Shown one piece after another: positions 52,964 through 62,469 of a stretch of 64,000 bases of DNA. Origin of the DNA: Clostridium sp. AWRP. Lineage in GTDB: Bacteria > Bacillota > Clostridia > Clostridiales > Clostridiaceae. The translations under genes were made by a program, and so were the position numbers. Positions within the stretch are counted from its first letter, which is position 1, and every line of letters begins with the position of its first letter. A model generated the notes under the pieces. The model did not search any database. It was not told the DNA's origin and saw only the letters and a program-made list of their open reading frames with translations. The stretch lies in contig NZ_CP029758.2 of assembly GCF_004006395.2 (NCBI RefSeq), positions 4,216,001 to 4,280,000 of the forward strand. The letters run 5' to 3'.

Positions 52964-53720
52964 TGCTGTCATCACCTCCAAGGAGAGTTATAACTTCTAT
53001 AATTTTATTAAAGAATTCTTTTCTAGTATCACTGCCTCTTATAAGCTCGCTAAAAATTCTTCCATCTTTAATAAAAAGTATTCTATGAGCATAGCTTGCT
53101 GTAAAGGAATCATGAGTAACCATAAGTATGGTAGTATTCAGCTCCTTGTTTAAACTTTCAAATCTTTCAAGTAATAATCTAGCTGATTTTGAATCAAGTG
53201 CCCCTGTTGGTTCATCTGCAAGTACCAAGGATGGATTAGTTACTATTGCTCTTGCTGAAGCAACTCTTTGTTTTTGTCCTCCTGACATCTGATAAGGATA
53301 TTTATTTAATACTTGTCCTATTTCTAGATACTGTGCTACTGATTTTATTTTTTCATCTATTGCTGAAATTTTCTCACCTTTTATTGTCAATGCTAAGGCT
53401 ATATTCTCATAAGCTGTAAGAGTATCTAATAAATTAAAATCTTGAAATATAAACCCTAACTCATTTTGTCTAAACTTGTCCAATGCTTTTGATTTTAACC
53501 TTGTAATGTCACTACCATTTATTATTATCTTTCCCACAGTAACATTATCAATGGTTGATATACAGTTAAGTAATGTAGTTTTACCACTTCCTGAAGGTCC
53601 CATTATTCCAACAAACTCCCCTTCATCTACCTTAAAACTGATATTATCTATAGCCTTTGTTACATTATCTTTACTACCATAATACTTTTCAATTTTTTCT
53701 ACACTTAATATATTTTGCAT
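52953..53720 (-). CDS. BceA-like ABC transporter ATPase
   Basis: 255-residue ATPase of the MacB/BceA class: Walker A GPSGSGKTTLL, Q-loop FIFQDFNLLD, signature MSGGQKQRVASARA, Walker B LVLADEPTGALD and VTHD. Powers the BceB permease for removing peptide antibiotics from their membrane targets. ATG 53720 follows AGGGAG; first gene of the bceAB operon. Confidence 0.95.
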   Translation of the reverse strand: MQNILSVEKIEKYYGSKDNVTKAIDNISFKVDEGEFVGIMGPSGSGKTTLLNCISTIDNVTVGKIIINGSDITRLKSKALDKFRQNELGFIFQDFNLLDTLTAYENIALALTIKGEKISAIDEKIKSVAQYLEIGQVLNKYPYQMSGGQKQRVASARAIVTNPSLVLADEPTGALDSKSARLLLERFESLNKELNTTILMVTHDSFTASYAHRILFIKDGRIFSELIRGSDTRKEFFNKIIEVITLLGGDDSNVF

Positions 53721-53864
53721 TCCCAATTCTCCCTTTTTCCTTATTCCAGCTAGAATTTTTTAACTTCATCTGATGAACTTATTTTATATGATTCTATTTA
53801 TATCATCAATTGAACTATATATAATTAACATTACATTTTTGTTATATTATTTTCCTTAATTATA

Positions 53865-53901
53865 GGGCTGCTGCATTATAGACTTTTTATTGCAGCAGCC
53901 C
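53865..53901. terminator. Terminator between the amidase-like gene and bceAB
   Basis: GGGCTGCTGCA at 53865-53875 pairs perfectly with TGCAGCAGCCC at 53891-53901 around a 15-base T/A-rich loop. It follows the minus-strand gene that stops at 53923; the downstream U-run is weak. Confidence 0.65.
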
Positions 53902-53922
53902 CATGTTACAAATGTAATATTG

Positions 53923-55077
53923 TTAATCCCTCATGTGTATGAGAAAAAATCTTATATTTTTATTTCCCCATCCTAAATCCCAGGGTACATGATACCTATC
54001 TGTAGTATGGGAATTAATCAAAGGGTAATTGTGAGAATCAAATCCTGTTACTATTGCAAAATGATCTATATTACCTCTGCCTTTCTCATAAGCTATCAAA
54101 TCACCTGTTTTTAACTTACTAAATACTCCATTAGATGTATTTGATATAGTAGCAGTCAACTGATCAAAAGTTCCAATCTTTATAACACTTCCCCTTCCAC
54201 TGTGTAACAAATAGTTTTTTAATCCATCTGCATTTGACCAAGCTCTTGTACCTGGGTGCCATTCACCGTTGGTATGCATGGCACCTCCTTCCTTATCTCC
54301 CAATACTTGAGATATAAAATTAGTACAGTCTCCCCCTGCTCCATTATAATCATCATACTTCCTATTGTATTTAAAGTTATTGCTATTTCCCCAAGCTATG
54401 CCACAATACTTGTCAGCATAAGCCACTGCATTTTTCCTGTCATAAACCATTTTTCTTTTACTAATTAAATTATTGAAATATTTTTTTGAAAAACTTAAGT
54501 TACTATTTAATGCTGCCGTATAAAGTTGAAGAGAATCTTCAAAGCAATCAGTATACCAGTCACTAAGTACAAGCCATTTTCCATCTTTTTTTACTACACT
54601 TGCCGTATGGCGTATACCTACTCCAAATGAATTTAATGGACTAGCTTCATCATTTTTATATTTATAATCAAACTTATAACTTTCTGCAATAACTAATTTT
54701 ACTGCATTGCCGCGAGGTATAGCTTTTCTTAAATTTATCGTAGATTTAATATCTTTAAATTCTATATTTCTTTTACTGCACCAATCTTTCAAGTATTTAG
54801 CTCTTTTTACTTCATGCTCTAATGCATATTTACCACTTGGTCTAGATGTATCATAGTAATTATTCAATGTTGAATAATCCCCAGTTTTAAGAGCATTGCA
54901 CCGAAAATTATATATTTTTTCAATTTCTGCACTTATTTCTTCCTTATTTATACTTTCCCTCGACTTGCATATTGAACATTTAAGTATAGGGATCGTTAAG
55001 AATACAAATATTAAAGTTATGTATTTTAACAATGACATAATTTTAATTTTGTTCATCACATGATTTAATCCCACCAT
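53923..55077 (-). CDS. Secreted/membrane-anchored Amidase_6 domain protein
   Basis: 384-residue protein with an N-terminal signal or anchor helix (YITLIFVFLTIPILKC, with Cys possibly a lipobox). The middle part is a helical plus NTF2-like region; the C-terminal ~160 residues are an amidase domain of the NlpC/P60-like superfamily with catalytic Cys in NGAGGDCTNFISQVL, His in IDHFAIVTGFD and a polar residue in PLINSHTTDRYHVPW. It probably cuts or binds cell-wall peptides outside the membrane. ATG 55077 lies after AGGAGGAGAC. Single gene. Confidence 0.85.
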   Translation of the reverse strand: MVGLNHVMNKIKIMSLLKYITLIFVFLTIPILKCSICKSRESINKEEISAEIEKIYNFRCNALKTGDYSTLNNYYDTSRPSGKYALEHEVKRAKYLKDWCSKRNIEFKDIKSTINLRKAIPRGNAVKLVIAESYKFDYKYKNDEASPLNSFGVGIRHTASVVKKDGKWLVLSDWYTDCFEDSLQLYTAALNSNLSFSKKYFNNLISKRKMVYDRKNAVAYADKYCGIAWGNSNNFKYNRKYDDYNGAGGDCTNFISQVLGDKEGGAMHTNGEWHPGTRAWSNADGLKNYLLHSGRGSVIKIGTFDQLTATISNTSNGVFSKLKTGDLIAYEKGRGNIDHFAIVTGFDSHNYPLINSHTTDRYHVPWDLGWGNKNIRFFLIHMRD

Positions 55078-55289
55078 TAGTCTCCTCCTAAAAGATGGCC
55101 TAACAATTTGCCTATTATTTTAATAAAAACCTTCATATTATATGATTAGGAATTTATCATAAAATCATGTGATAAATATATTTCCAAATTTCATGTTAAA
55201 TTTTATACCTCATTATACATATCACTCCTTTTCATAAAATTAGAAATAAGAATTATAAAAAATCTGGTTATTTTAACCGGCTCTAATAC

Positions 55290-56834
55290 TTACACTTTCC
55301 AATCTTCACAATTCCACACATTCGTCGCAATATCTTCATAAAACTCTGGTTCATGGCACACTAAAATTATGCTACCGTTATATTCCTTTAAAGCACGCTT
55401 AAGTTCCTCTTTAGCATAGATATCTAAGTGATTAGTTGGTTCATCCAAAACTAATATATTGGTTGGTTTATTGATAAGCTTGCACAATCTAACTTTGGCC
55501 TGTTCCCCTCCACTCAATATATTAATGGGGCTGTCTATATGCTGTCTTGTAAGTCCACATTTAGCAAGGTCACTTCTAACCTCAGTTTGGGTCAAATCAG
55601 AAAAAGTCTTCCAAACATCATATAAAACCGTATGAGTATTACTTTCTGCAACTTCCTGCTCAAAGTAGCCTATTTTTTTATAGTCACTTAAAACTACTTC
55701 ACCATTTATAGGTTTTAATAATCCAAGCAAACTTTTTAATAGAGTTGTTTTCCCTAAACCATTGGCTCCAGTTATTGCAATTTTTTCTCCTCTTTCCATT
55801 TTTAGATTTAGAGGTCTGCTTAGAGGCTCGTCATATCCAATAACCAAATTGCTAGCTTTAAAAATTACACTTTCCGGCATCTTTACACTTTTAAAATTAA
55901 AGCGAGGTTTTATAAGGTTCTTTTTAATTTCTATTCTTTCAATTTTATTTAGCTTTTTTTCTCTTGCCTTTGCTTGTTTTGCCGTTGCAGCTCTTGCTTT
56001 ATTTTTTCTCACATAATTTTCAAGCTTTGCAATTTCATTTTGCTGCTCTTTGTATTCAATTTGCAGCTGCTGTTTTCTCATTTCGTAAAGTTTTACAAAA
56101 TAATCATAATTTCCGTGATATCTAGTTAAGATTTTGTGTTCAAGGTGATATATTACATTGACAACGCTGTTTAAAAAGCTGTTATCATGGGATATCAATA
56201 TGAACGCATTTTCGTAATTTATTAAATAGCTTTTTAACCATTCTATGTGTTCTTCATCCAGGTGATTAGTAGGCTCATCTAATAACAAAATGTCTGGTGC
56301 TTCAAGTAAAAGCTTAGCAAGTAAAACCTTTGTCCTTTGTCCACCGCTTAAAGATGAAACGTCTTTATCTAAAAGTTCCCTAATTCCAAGACCTGCTGCT
56401 GTAGATTGTATTCTTGAATTAATGTTGTAAAAGTTGTTTTTGTCTAAAGTTTCCTGCATATTTGATAGCTTATGGAGGGCTCTGGATAATTCCTTTTCAT
56501 TCATAGTACCAAGCTCATTGCATAAGTCACTTATTTTTTTCTCTATATCAAATAACTTTGAAAATGCACCCTTTAAAGTGTCTAGTGTGGTATTCCCTTT
56601 TTTTAGATCAACATGCTGATCCATATAGCCTATGCTAAATTTGCGATTCCATTCAATTGTGCCCTCATCTGGTAGAAGCTCTCCCGTAATAATTTTCATA
56701 AAGGTTGACTTGCCTTCCCCATTAGCACCAATAAGACCAATATGCTCTCCTCTTAATAATCTAAAAGATGTATTTTTAAATAATACCCTTTCGCCAAATG
56801 AATGGCTCATATTTTCAACTGTTAAAATACTCAT
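55290..56834 (-). CDS. ABC-F ATPase (ribosome-associated type)
   Basis: 514-residue protein with two ABC domains and no membrane helices. Domain 1: Walker A GANGEGKST, signature LSGGQRTKV, DEPTNHLDEEH. Domain 2: GANGLGKTT, LSGGEQAKV, DEPTNHLD. A charged linker of ~80 residues (KLYEMRKQQLQIEYKEQQNE to KLNKIERIEIKK) lies between them. ABC-F proteins act on the ribosome in translation or antibiotic resistance; this one is nearest YdiF/YkpA-like housekeeping forms by feel, so resistance is not certain. ATG 56834 follows AAAGGAAGTAA; the longer frame has no ribosome site. Confidence 0.92.
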   Translation of the reverse strand: MSILTVENMSHSFGERVLFKNTSFRLLRGEHIGLIGANGEGKSTFMKIITGELLPDEGTIEWNRKFSIGYMDQHVDLKKGNTTLDTLKGAFSKLFDIEKKISDLCNELGTMNEKELSRALHKLSNMQETLDKNNFYNINSRIQSTAAGLGIRELLDKDVSSLSGGQRTKVLLAKLLLEAPDILLLDEPTNHLDEEHIEWLKSYLINYENAFILISHDNSFLNSVVNVIYHLEHKILTRYHGNYDYFVKLYEMRKQQLQIEYKEQQNEIAKLENYVRKNKARAATAKQAKAREKKLNKIERIEIKKNLIKPRFNFKSVKMPESVIFKASNLVIGYDEPLSRPLNLKMERGEKIAITGANGLGKTTLLKSLLGLLKPINGEVVLSDYKKIGYFEQEVAESNTHTVLYDVWKTFSDLTQTEVRSDLAKCGLTRQHIDSPINILSGGEQAKVRLCKLINKPTNILVLDEPTNHLDIYAKEELKRALKEYNGSIILVCHEPEFYEDIATNVWNCEDWKV

Positions 56835-56961
56835 TATCTGTTTACTTCCTTTATCTATGTATTTCCAAATTAATATATTATCCGCTTTTAAAGCATACCA
56901 TCTCATGCTATAAATACTCAAGTTCATAAATATTTCTGTATTATATGTGACTATATAAAAC

Positions 56962-57001
56962 AACGGTATATTAGCATGCTTTTTTATGCTAATATACCGT
57001 T
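56962..57001. terminator. 16-bp perfect hairpin in the ABC-F leader
   Basis: AACGGTATATTAGCAT and its exact complement with an 8-base T-rich loop, just after the stop of the CD3324-like gene (57007) and 128 bp before the ABC-F start. On the minus strand it is followed by GTTTTAT. It may simply end the upstream gene or act as an attenuator for the ABC-F gene. Confidence 0.75.
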
Positions 57002-57006
57002 TTACA

Positions 57007-57282
57007 TTAATCATGTTTTTTTTGTTTTCTGATTATTCTTCTAATACTATTTTCTGTTAAATAATACTGCTTAGATAAGCTTTTAACAGATATACCTGTA
57101 CAATACCTATTAAAAATTTCTTTATTCCTTATATAAAGATACCTTTTGGTTTCAGTATTTTCTCCCCAGGATTTTTTATTTTCATTTTTTCTAGGAATAT
57201 AAATATATGCGCCATCGGTATATTTTTGAATTGCTTGAATTATACATTGTGGTAATACATTCTGTGCCTTTTCATATTTCAT
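57007..57282 (-). CDS. CD3324-like small helix-turn-helix protein
   Basis: 91-residue protein. The N-terminal half has VLPQCIIQAIQKYTDGAYIYIPRK, then KKSWGENTETKRYLYIRNKEIFNRYCTG; the C-terminal third is an HTH (VKSLSKQYYLTENSIRRIIRKQKK). This is the layout of the CD3324 group of clostridial proteins related to Mor-type activators. Function unknown. It lies directly upstream of the ABC-F gene on the same strand. Confidence 0.75.
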   Translation of the reverse strand: MKYEKAQNVLPQCIIQAIQKYTDGAYIYIPRKNENKKSWGENTETKRYLYIRNKEIFNRYCTGISVKSLSKQYYLTENSIRRIIRKQKKHD

Positions 57283-57589
57283 AAATCATCTGCTCCAATC
57301 TACATCTACTTTGTAAATAATGAAGCAAAGACTGAACAAAACATGTAAAAACTAAATTGATAAATTTATAGGGTCGCTAATTAACTTATACACTACTCAT
57401 AATGATTTAAAAATGTCATTTTGAAACATACATAAATTAAGTTTAACATTGTTTTCCCTGCAGCTCCAAACAAAATTTTCCCATGTTTTTACAATCTTTG
57501 CATGGAGCTAAATCTTATAACTAAAAGCATTATGAATTTTCCCCCTTTTTCTCTAATCGTACTAATTGTATATTTACAATAATTATTCT
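57283..57589. other. AT-rich intergenic region, nothing recognised
   Basis: About 300 bp between the divergent CD3324-like gene and a small plus-strand ORF. I see no hairpin, riboswitch or coding frame with a ribosome site here. Confidence 0.5.
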
Positions 57590-57769
57590 ATGAACTCATA
57601 CATCATGAAAACTATTGAAGCTTCGAAATACAATCAAATTAAGTATAATATAAACTCCAACATTTTCAAAGCTTTTATTTTAAATGCTTTAGAGGATATA
57701 ATAAAAAATGAGACTACATTTATAGATGAACCACTGATAAGAAAAGATTTAAGTAAAACCCTGTTATAA
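57590..57769 (+). CDS. Small hypothetical protein
   Basis: A 59-codon frame from ATG 57590 (MNSYIMKTIEASKYNQIKYN...) to the stop at 57769; an ATG at 57605 and a TTG at 57566 are other starts. None has a good ribosome site. The product is hydrophilic, with no known motif. What supports it is a strong terminator that begins at its stop codon. It could equally be the tail of a non-coding transcript. Confidence 0.35.
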   Translation: MNSYIMKTIEASKYNQIKYNINSNIFKAFILNALEDIIKNETTFIDEPLIRKDLSKTLL

Positions 57770-57803
57770 AAATCAATAGCTGAAGAAACAACTATTGATT
57801 TTT
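57768..57803 (+). terminator. Terminator after the small hypothetical ORF
   Basis: 12-bp perfect stem AAAAATCAATAG with CTATTGATTTTT and a 12-base loop, ending in TTTTT on the plus strand; the A-run upstream allows action in both directions. Confidence 0.75.
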
Positions 57804-57856
57804 AACTTCAGAAGTTGAAATCTTATATTTAGGAACAGTTGGTATGGTGATATATT

Positions 57857-58618
57857 ATGGATAAAAAGGTAAAAATATATAAGGTTATTGATTTAGCTAG
57901 AATATATGGTATTCACCCAAATACCGTAAGACTATATGAAAAGCTAGGCTTTATATCTAAAGCAAAAAGAAATATGAATAACTACCGCATATTTGAAGAA
58001 TTACATATATTACAAATAAAAGTCTGTAGGTGCATTTTTGGTTATCCTTTTGCAAACAGGCACATAAGAAATGCCGGTAATAAAATCATGTGGTCAATAG
58101 CAAAAAAACAGTGGGATAAAGCAGAACAAAATACAGATTTATATACAGGAATAATTGAACAGGAAATTAAGAAGGCTCAAAAAGCCTGTGAAATGCTGCA
58201 GAATTGGGCAAACTCAGCTAAGAATAATGAAATTTTTTTAGAAGAAAAAATGTTGTCACGTAAAGACATCGCTGATTATCTAGGAGTCACTGCTGAGGCC
58301 GTACGAAATTGGGAAAGGAACGGGTTAATTCTTCCAGAAAAAGTAGGTGAAAAAGGTGAAAAACTTTATTCAAGTACTGATTTAGGAAGAATGCACATTA
58401 TATATATGTTATTACAGTCCGGATATAGTATGTCTTCGATCCACCGTAGTATTTCAATGTATGATAAAGGACATGCCGAATTAGTGGCATCAGCACTGGA
58501 CTGTCAAGAGTATGATGATTTTATTTCAGTTGGAGATAGATGGCTTTATGAATTAAATAAACTACTAGAAGCAGCTCAAAAAATACCTTCAATTATTGAA
58601 GAGATGAAAAATTTATAA
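57857..58618 (+). CDS. Regulator with two MerR-type DNA-binding domains
   Basis: 253-residue protein carrying two MerR helix-turn-helix modules: residues 4-45 (YKVIDLARIYGIHPNTVRLYEKLGFISKAKRN) and residues about 134-170 (LSRKDIADYLGVTAEAVRNWERNGLILPEK). Most MerR proteins have one and dimerise; two in one chain could bind DNA as a monomer. There is no obvious ligand domain beyond the helices. It lies upstream of an M28 peptidase gene and may control it. Confidence 0.87.
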   Translation: MDKKVKIYKVIDLARIYGIHPNTVRLYEKLGFISKAKRNMNNYRIFEELHILQIKVCRCIFGYPFANRHIRNAGNKIMWSIAKKQWDKAEQNTDLYTGIIEQEIKKAQKACEMLQNWANSAKNNEIFLEEKMLSRKDIADYLGVTAEAVRNWERNGLILPEKVGEKGEKLYSSTDLGRMHIIYMLLQSGYSMSSIHRSISMYDKGHAELVASALDCQEYDDFISVGDRWLYELNKLLEAAQKIPSIIEEMKNL

Positions 58619-58723
58619 AAAACCTTACACTTGCACACCACCCTATATTTTCTATGTTATTTTTTTATAGAAGAATGGTATGTTGTTTTTTCATCCTAAA
58701 CTATAAAAACTGGAGGTAAAATA

Positions 58724-59902
58724 ATGATAAGTAAGGTTTTTGAAGTGATTACAAAAGAACGTGCAGTAGGAACAGCTGCAAATGATGAAATATTAAATTT
58801 TTTAGAAAATAGGTTCAAACATATGAACTATTCAATAAAGTCTCTGCCATTTGAATGTACTATTTGGGAAAAAGGGAAATCAACTCTTATGACTGACAAT
58901 CATTTGTTCGAGGTTGAGCCAAGTCCTTTTTCTAATTCATTTAGGGGAAGTGGAAAATTGATTATGGTTAGAACTGTGGAGAAATTAGAGGAAATTGACT
59001 GTAATAATGTTATCTTAGTATTGTCAGGAAAACTTACAGAAAGTCCTTTGCAGCCCAAAGACTATCCATTTTATTATCCCAAAGAGCATAAATATATTAT
59101 TTCTCTACTTGAAAGGAAGAAGCCAAAGGCAATTATTGCTGTAACAGGTAAAAATCCATTAAGTGGTAAAAATCCATTTCCACTTTTTGAAGATGGAAAT
59201 TTTTTAATACCATCAGCAAATATTAATGATCAAATCTTATCAAAAATTAAGGACGCGGGACTTTTAAGTGAAGTTGTGCATTTGACAATAGATTCCCATA
59301 AGAGGTTATCTAAAAGTCGACAGATTGTAGCATTAAAGAAAGCTGAAAAATCAATGGGCAAAATTGTTATAGGTGCTCATATGGACACAAAATATAATAC
59401 ACCTGGAGCTTTAGATAATGCAGCAGGAGTTGCAATATTGCTGCAGATAGCTGAAGTATTGAAATCTACAGCATACGATATAGAGATTGTACCATTTAAT
59501 AGTGAAGAATTCTACGGTGCGTGTGGTGAAATGGAATATTTAAAATTAATCGATAATGAAAAAGATAGAATTAAGCTCATGATTAATATAGATTCACCAT
59601 GCCATAAGGGAGCTGAAGCTGCCATTTCCTTTCACAATCTAAGTGATAATATAAGTGAAATTATAAACTGTACTATAGGTAAGAGTGAAAAAATTGTTAA
59701 AGGTAAGGAATGGTATGCTGGAGATCATGTTCCTTTCATATTTCGTGGTATCCCTTGTTTAGTAGTAACATCATCAGATCTTTTTAGTGGTGGCTTAGAA
59801 TACACCCATACCTCAAAAGATACGTTGGATACTATTGATTTTGACATGATTGGACATATAGTCCGGTATATAATTGAAATTATCTCAACTCTTTCTGTTT
59901 AA
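58724..59902 (+). CDS. M28-family metallopeptidase (aminopeptidase-like)
   Basis: 392-residue zinc peptidase, cytosolic since no signal peptide is seen. The two-zinc site is complete: His in GAHMDTKY, bridging Asp in GALDNAAG, the Glu pair in FNSEEFYG, Asp in NIDSPCHKG and His in YTHTSKDTLD. The N-terminal ~200 residues include a PA-like insert. It would trim peptides or act on a small amide. Ribosome site TGGAGGTAAA. Confidence 0.9.
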   Translation: MISKVFEVITKERAVGTAANDEILNFLENRFKHMNYSIKSLPFECTIWEKGKSTLMTDNHLFEVEPSPFSNSFRGSGKLIMVRTVEKLEEIDCNNVILVLSGKLTESPLQPKDYPFYYPKEHKYIISLLERKKPKAIIAVTGKNPLSGKNPFPLFEDGNFLIPSANINDQILSKIKDAGLLSEVVHLTIDSHKRLSKSRQIVALKKAEKSMGKIVIGAHMDTKYNTPGALDNAAGVAILLQIAEVLKSTAYDIEIVPFNSEEFYGACGEMEYLKLIDNEKDRIKLMINIDSPCHKGAEAAISFHNLSDNISEIINCTIGKSEKIVKGKEWYAGDHVPFIFRGIPCLVVTSSDLFSGGLEYTHTSKDTLDTIDFDMIGHIVRYIIEIISTLSV

Positions 59903-60027
59903 GCATTTCTAGAATGAATAAATTTGAACTACACAAATAATCAGCTTAATCTTAGAATCTTTTTTAGCATATGTCCGTTATGGTAAAATATAGTTGACTG
60001 TGTTTACATGAGGAGTTGATTAATACA

Positions 60028-60864
60028 ATGGACGAAAGTAAAAAACTTTATCAAATAGGAAAAGTATCTAAAATATGTAATATTCCAATAAAAACACTGA
60101 GATACTATGATGAAATAGAACTGTTGATACCAAGAAAGATTGATCCAGACAGTAATTATAGATATTATTCAAATGACCAATTGGCTTTAGTGCTTGTAAT
60201 CAAGCATTTTAAGGAAGCAGGTTTTTCATTAAAGGAAATAAAAGTGCTTTTGGGAAGAGAAAATTTAGAGTATAACACAAGAAAAATTAATGAAAAATGT
60301 ATAGAGATTGATAATAAAATTAACGATTTAAAGATGCTAAAACAAAAATTACAGTTTTTCATAAAAGAAAGCAAAAAGGAAAAGAAAAAAAATAAGGATT
60401 TTAAAATTGAGATAAAAGAAATACCAGTTTCTTATGTTGCTTATCTCAGGAGCAAAGGACCCTGTACTATTGAAGAATTTACAGTTAGGTACTGTAAGCT
60501 GATTTCATTGGTTGAAAGAAACAATTTTCATATTATAAAGAATGCTATGGCAGTGTATTATGATAACTGTATTGATTTTGAAGAAAAAGAAAAGGAAGAT
60601 TATGATATAGAAGTTTGTATAGCTGTATCTGAGGAAAGAGAAATAGATGGTTTAGTTAGAAAATTTGGAGGTTTTAAAGCTGTTACTGCTGTTCATTATG
60701 GAAGTTATAACAATATGATACAGACTTATAGGAAGTTGTATAAATACATTTATGAAAATGGATATGAAATTTGCGGTGAGCCTGTAGATAATTATCTTGT
60801 AGACATAATGAACACAGTAGATGAAGAAAATTATGTGACTGAACTTATAGTTCCAATAAGATAA
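60028..60864 (+). CDS. MerR-family regulator with GyrI-like effector domain (BmrR/BltR type)
   Basis: 278-residue regulator. The N-terminal MerR HTH (YQIGKVSKICNIPIKTLRYYDEIELLIPRKI), a long coiled-coil dimerisation helix, and a C-terminal GyrI-like drug-binding domain (EIPVSYVAYLRSKGPCTIEEF; AVHYGSYNNMIQTYRKLYKY). It lies just upstream of a MATE pump whose promoter has the long 19-bp spacer MerR proteins act on, a BmrR-like drug-response pair. ATG 60028 chosen; an in-frame TTG overlaps the AGGAG ribosome site. Confidence 0.9.
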   Translation: MDESKKLYQIGKVSKICNIPIKTLRYYDEIELLIPRKIDPDSNYRYYSNDQLALVLVIKHFKEAGFSLKEIKVLLGRENLEYNTRKINEKCIEIDNKINDLKMLKQKLQFFIKESKKEKKKNKDFKIEIKEIPVSYVAYLRSKGPCTIEEFTVRYCKLISLVERNNFHIIKNAMAVYYDNCIDFEEKEKEDYDIEVCIAVSEEREIDGLVRKFGGFKAVTAVHYGSYNNMIQTYRKLYKYIYENGYEICGEPVDNYLVDIMNTVDEENYVTELIVPIR

Positions 60865-60876
60865 TTAAAATAAGTG

Positions 60877-60907
60877 TTGACTCTCCCGTTACTGTATGCA
60901 TTATTCT
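60877..60907 (+). promoter_or_regulatory. MerR-type promoter (19-bp spacer) of the MATE gene
   Basis: TTGACT at 60877-60882, then 19 bp, then TATTCT at 60902-60907. Spacers of 19-20 bp are characteristic of promoters activated by MerR-family proteins; the upstream gene encodes one. The spacer dyad (CTCCC) is only partial. Confidence 0.55.
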
Positions 60908-61008
60908 TTCAGTTGTAGATATTCACATCAGAAATATATATCTGTAGATAAATTTATTAACTAACTTCAGTGGATATCTATATGAAATTTGAAAGAGGTG
61001 TATGTAAG

Positions 61009-62391
61009 TTGAGCGAAAAGAGTACAAAAATTAGTGAAAGCTATATTGAAAATGAAAAGCTTGGCAAGCTTATTATGAAGTTTTCTATTCCCTGCGTACT
61101 TGCAATGGTGGTCAATGCTCTTTACAGTATTGTGGACCAGATTTTCATCGGTCAGGGAGTAGGCTATATTGGTAATGCAGCTACGAATATAACCTTTCCA
61201 CTTGTAGTTTTAGCCTTAGGTTTTTCACTACTTTTAGGAGATGGAGCAGCTGCTTTTTACAGTATAAAATTGGGAGAGAAAAACAAAGAAGAAGGTGCTA
61301 AGGCAATAGGTAATGCAATTGTTTTGATGGTGATTTTAGGTTTGATATTTTTAGCAGTTGGATATGTTTTTATGGAAAAACTGCTGTGGGGCTGTGGGGC
61401 TACAAGCACTAATATTTCTACAGCACTGGATTATATGAGAATAATCTTAATAGGATTCCCTTTCATGATTTTGGCAGCAGGTCTAAATTCAATAATACGT
61501 GCAGATGGCAGCCCTGAATATTCAATGCTTGCGATGATAGTAGGTGCAGTTATAAATATTGTTTTAAATCCTATACTTATATTTCATTTTGGTATGGGGG
61601 TTAAAGGTTCTGCCATAGCCACAATAATAGGACAAATTTTATCCTGCACAATTTCTCTAAGTTACCTTAAAAAGTTTAAAAATATAAAGTTTAAAAAAGA
61701 ATATTTGAAGCTTGATGTAAAGGTGAGTAAGACAGTAATGCTTCTAGGAATCTCCAGTTTAATTACACAGGCAGCGGTAACAATAATAATAGTAGTAAGC
61801 AATAATATGCTTAAAATTTATGGAGCACAATCAATTTATGGCAGTGATATTCCCATATCAGCAATAGGTATTGTAATGAAAGTAAATGATCTTTTATTAG
61901 GAGTGGTAATAGGCATAGCCATAGGAGGCCAGCCAATACTTGGATACAATTACGGTGCTAAAAATTTTAAACGTGTTAAAGATACCTATTTTATGCTTAT
62001 AAAAATAGCAACTGTTGTATCAATAATAGGCTTTATTATATTTCAGTTTTTTACACAAGGTATAGTAAATCTATTTGGTCAAAATAGTACATTGTATAAT
62101 GAATTTGCACTAAAATCTTTTAAGATATTTTTGATGCTCTGTATGTTTATAGGTTTTGAACTTACAAGTTGTATTTTCTTCCAGGCTGTAGGTAAACCTG
62201 GAAAAGCAATGCTTCTTACACTGTGTAAACAGACCTTCTTTATAGTTCCCCTTATGATAATTTTACCTAAATTCATGGGAGTTTTAGGAGTTTTATATGC
62301 AGGACCATGTGCAGAAACATTATCAGTTATAGTGACCACTATTCTTATTACTTCAGAATTTAAGAAATATTCAAAGTTAACTGTAAGCTGA
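61009..62391 (+). CDS. MATE-family multidrug efflux transporter
   Basis: 460-residue membrane protein with twelve helices in two MATE halves. LVNALYSIVDQIFIGQGVG near the first helix and IVGAVINIVLNPILIFHFGMGVKGSAIATIIGQ are family segments. It exports cationic drugs using Na+ or H+. The start taken is TTG 61009 (MSEKSTKISE), eight bases after AGAGGTG; a GTG and an ATG upstream lack ribosome sites. Paired with the MerR/GyrI regulator upstream. Confidence 0.92.
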   Translation: MSEKSTKISESYIENEKLGKLIMKFSIPCVLAMVVNALYSIVDQIFIGQGVGYIGNAATNITFPLVVLALGFSLLLGDGAAAFYSIKLGEKNKEEGAKAIGNAIVLMVILGLIFLAVGYVFMEKLLWGCGATSTNISTALDYMRIILIGFPFMILAAGLNSIIRADGSPEYSMLAMIVGAVINIVLNPILIFHFGMGVKGSAIATIIGQILSCTISLSYLKKFKNIKFKKEYLKLDVKVSKTVMLLGISSLITQAAVTIIIVVSNNMLKIYGAQSIYGSDIPISAIGIVMKVNDLLLGVVIGIAIGGQPILGYNYGAKNFKRVKDTYFMLIKIATVVSIIGFIIFQFFTQGIVNLFGQNSTLYNEFALKSFKIFLMLCMFIGFELTSCIFFQAVGKPGKAMLLTLCKQTFFIVPLMIILPKFMGVLGVLYAGPCAETLSVIVTTILITSEFKKYSKLTVS

Positions 62392-62469
62392 TTTTATCAA
62401 CTAAAATCAACTTTTAATCCATTGTTATCATATATTAAAACCGTATAATTACATTATGGGGTGATAATT

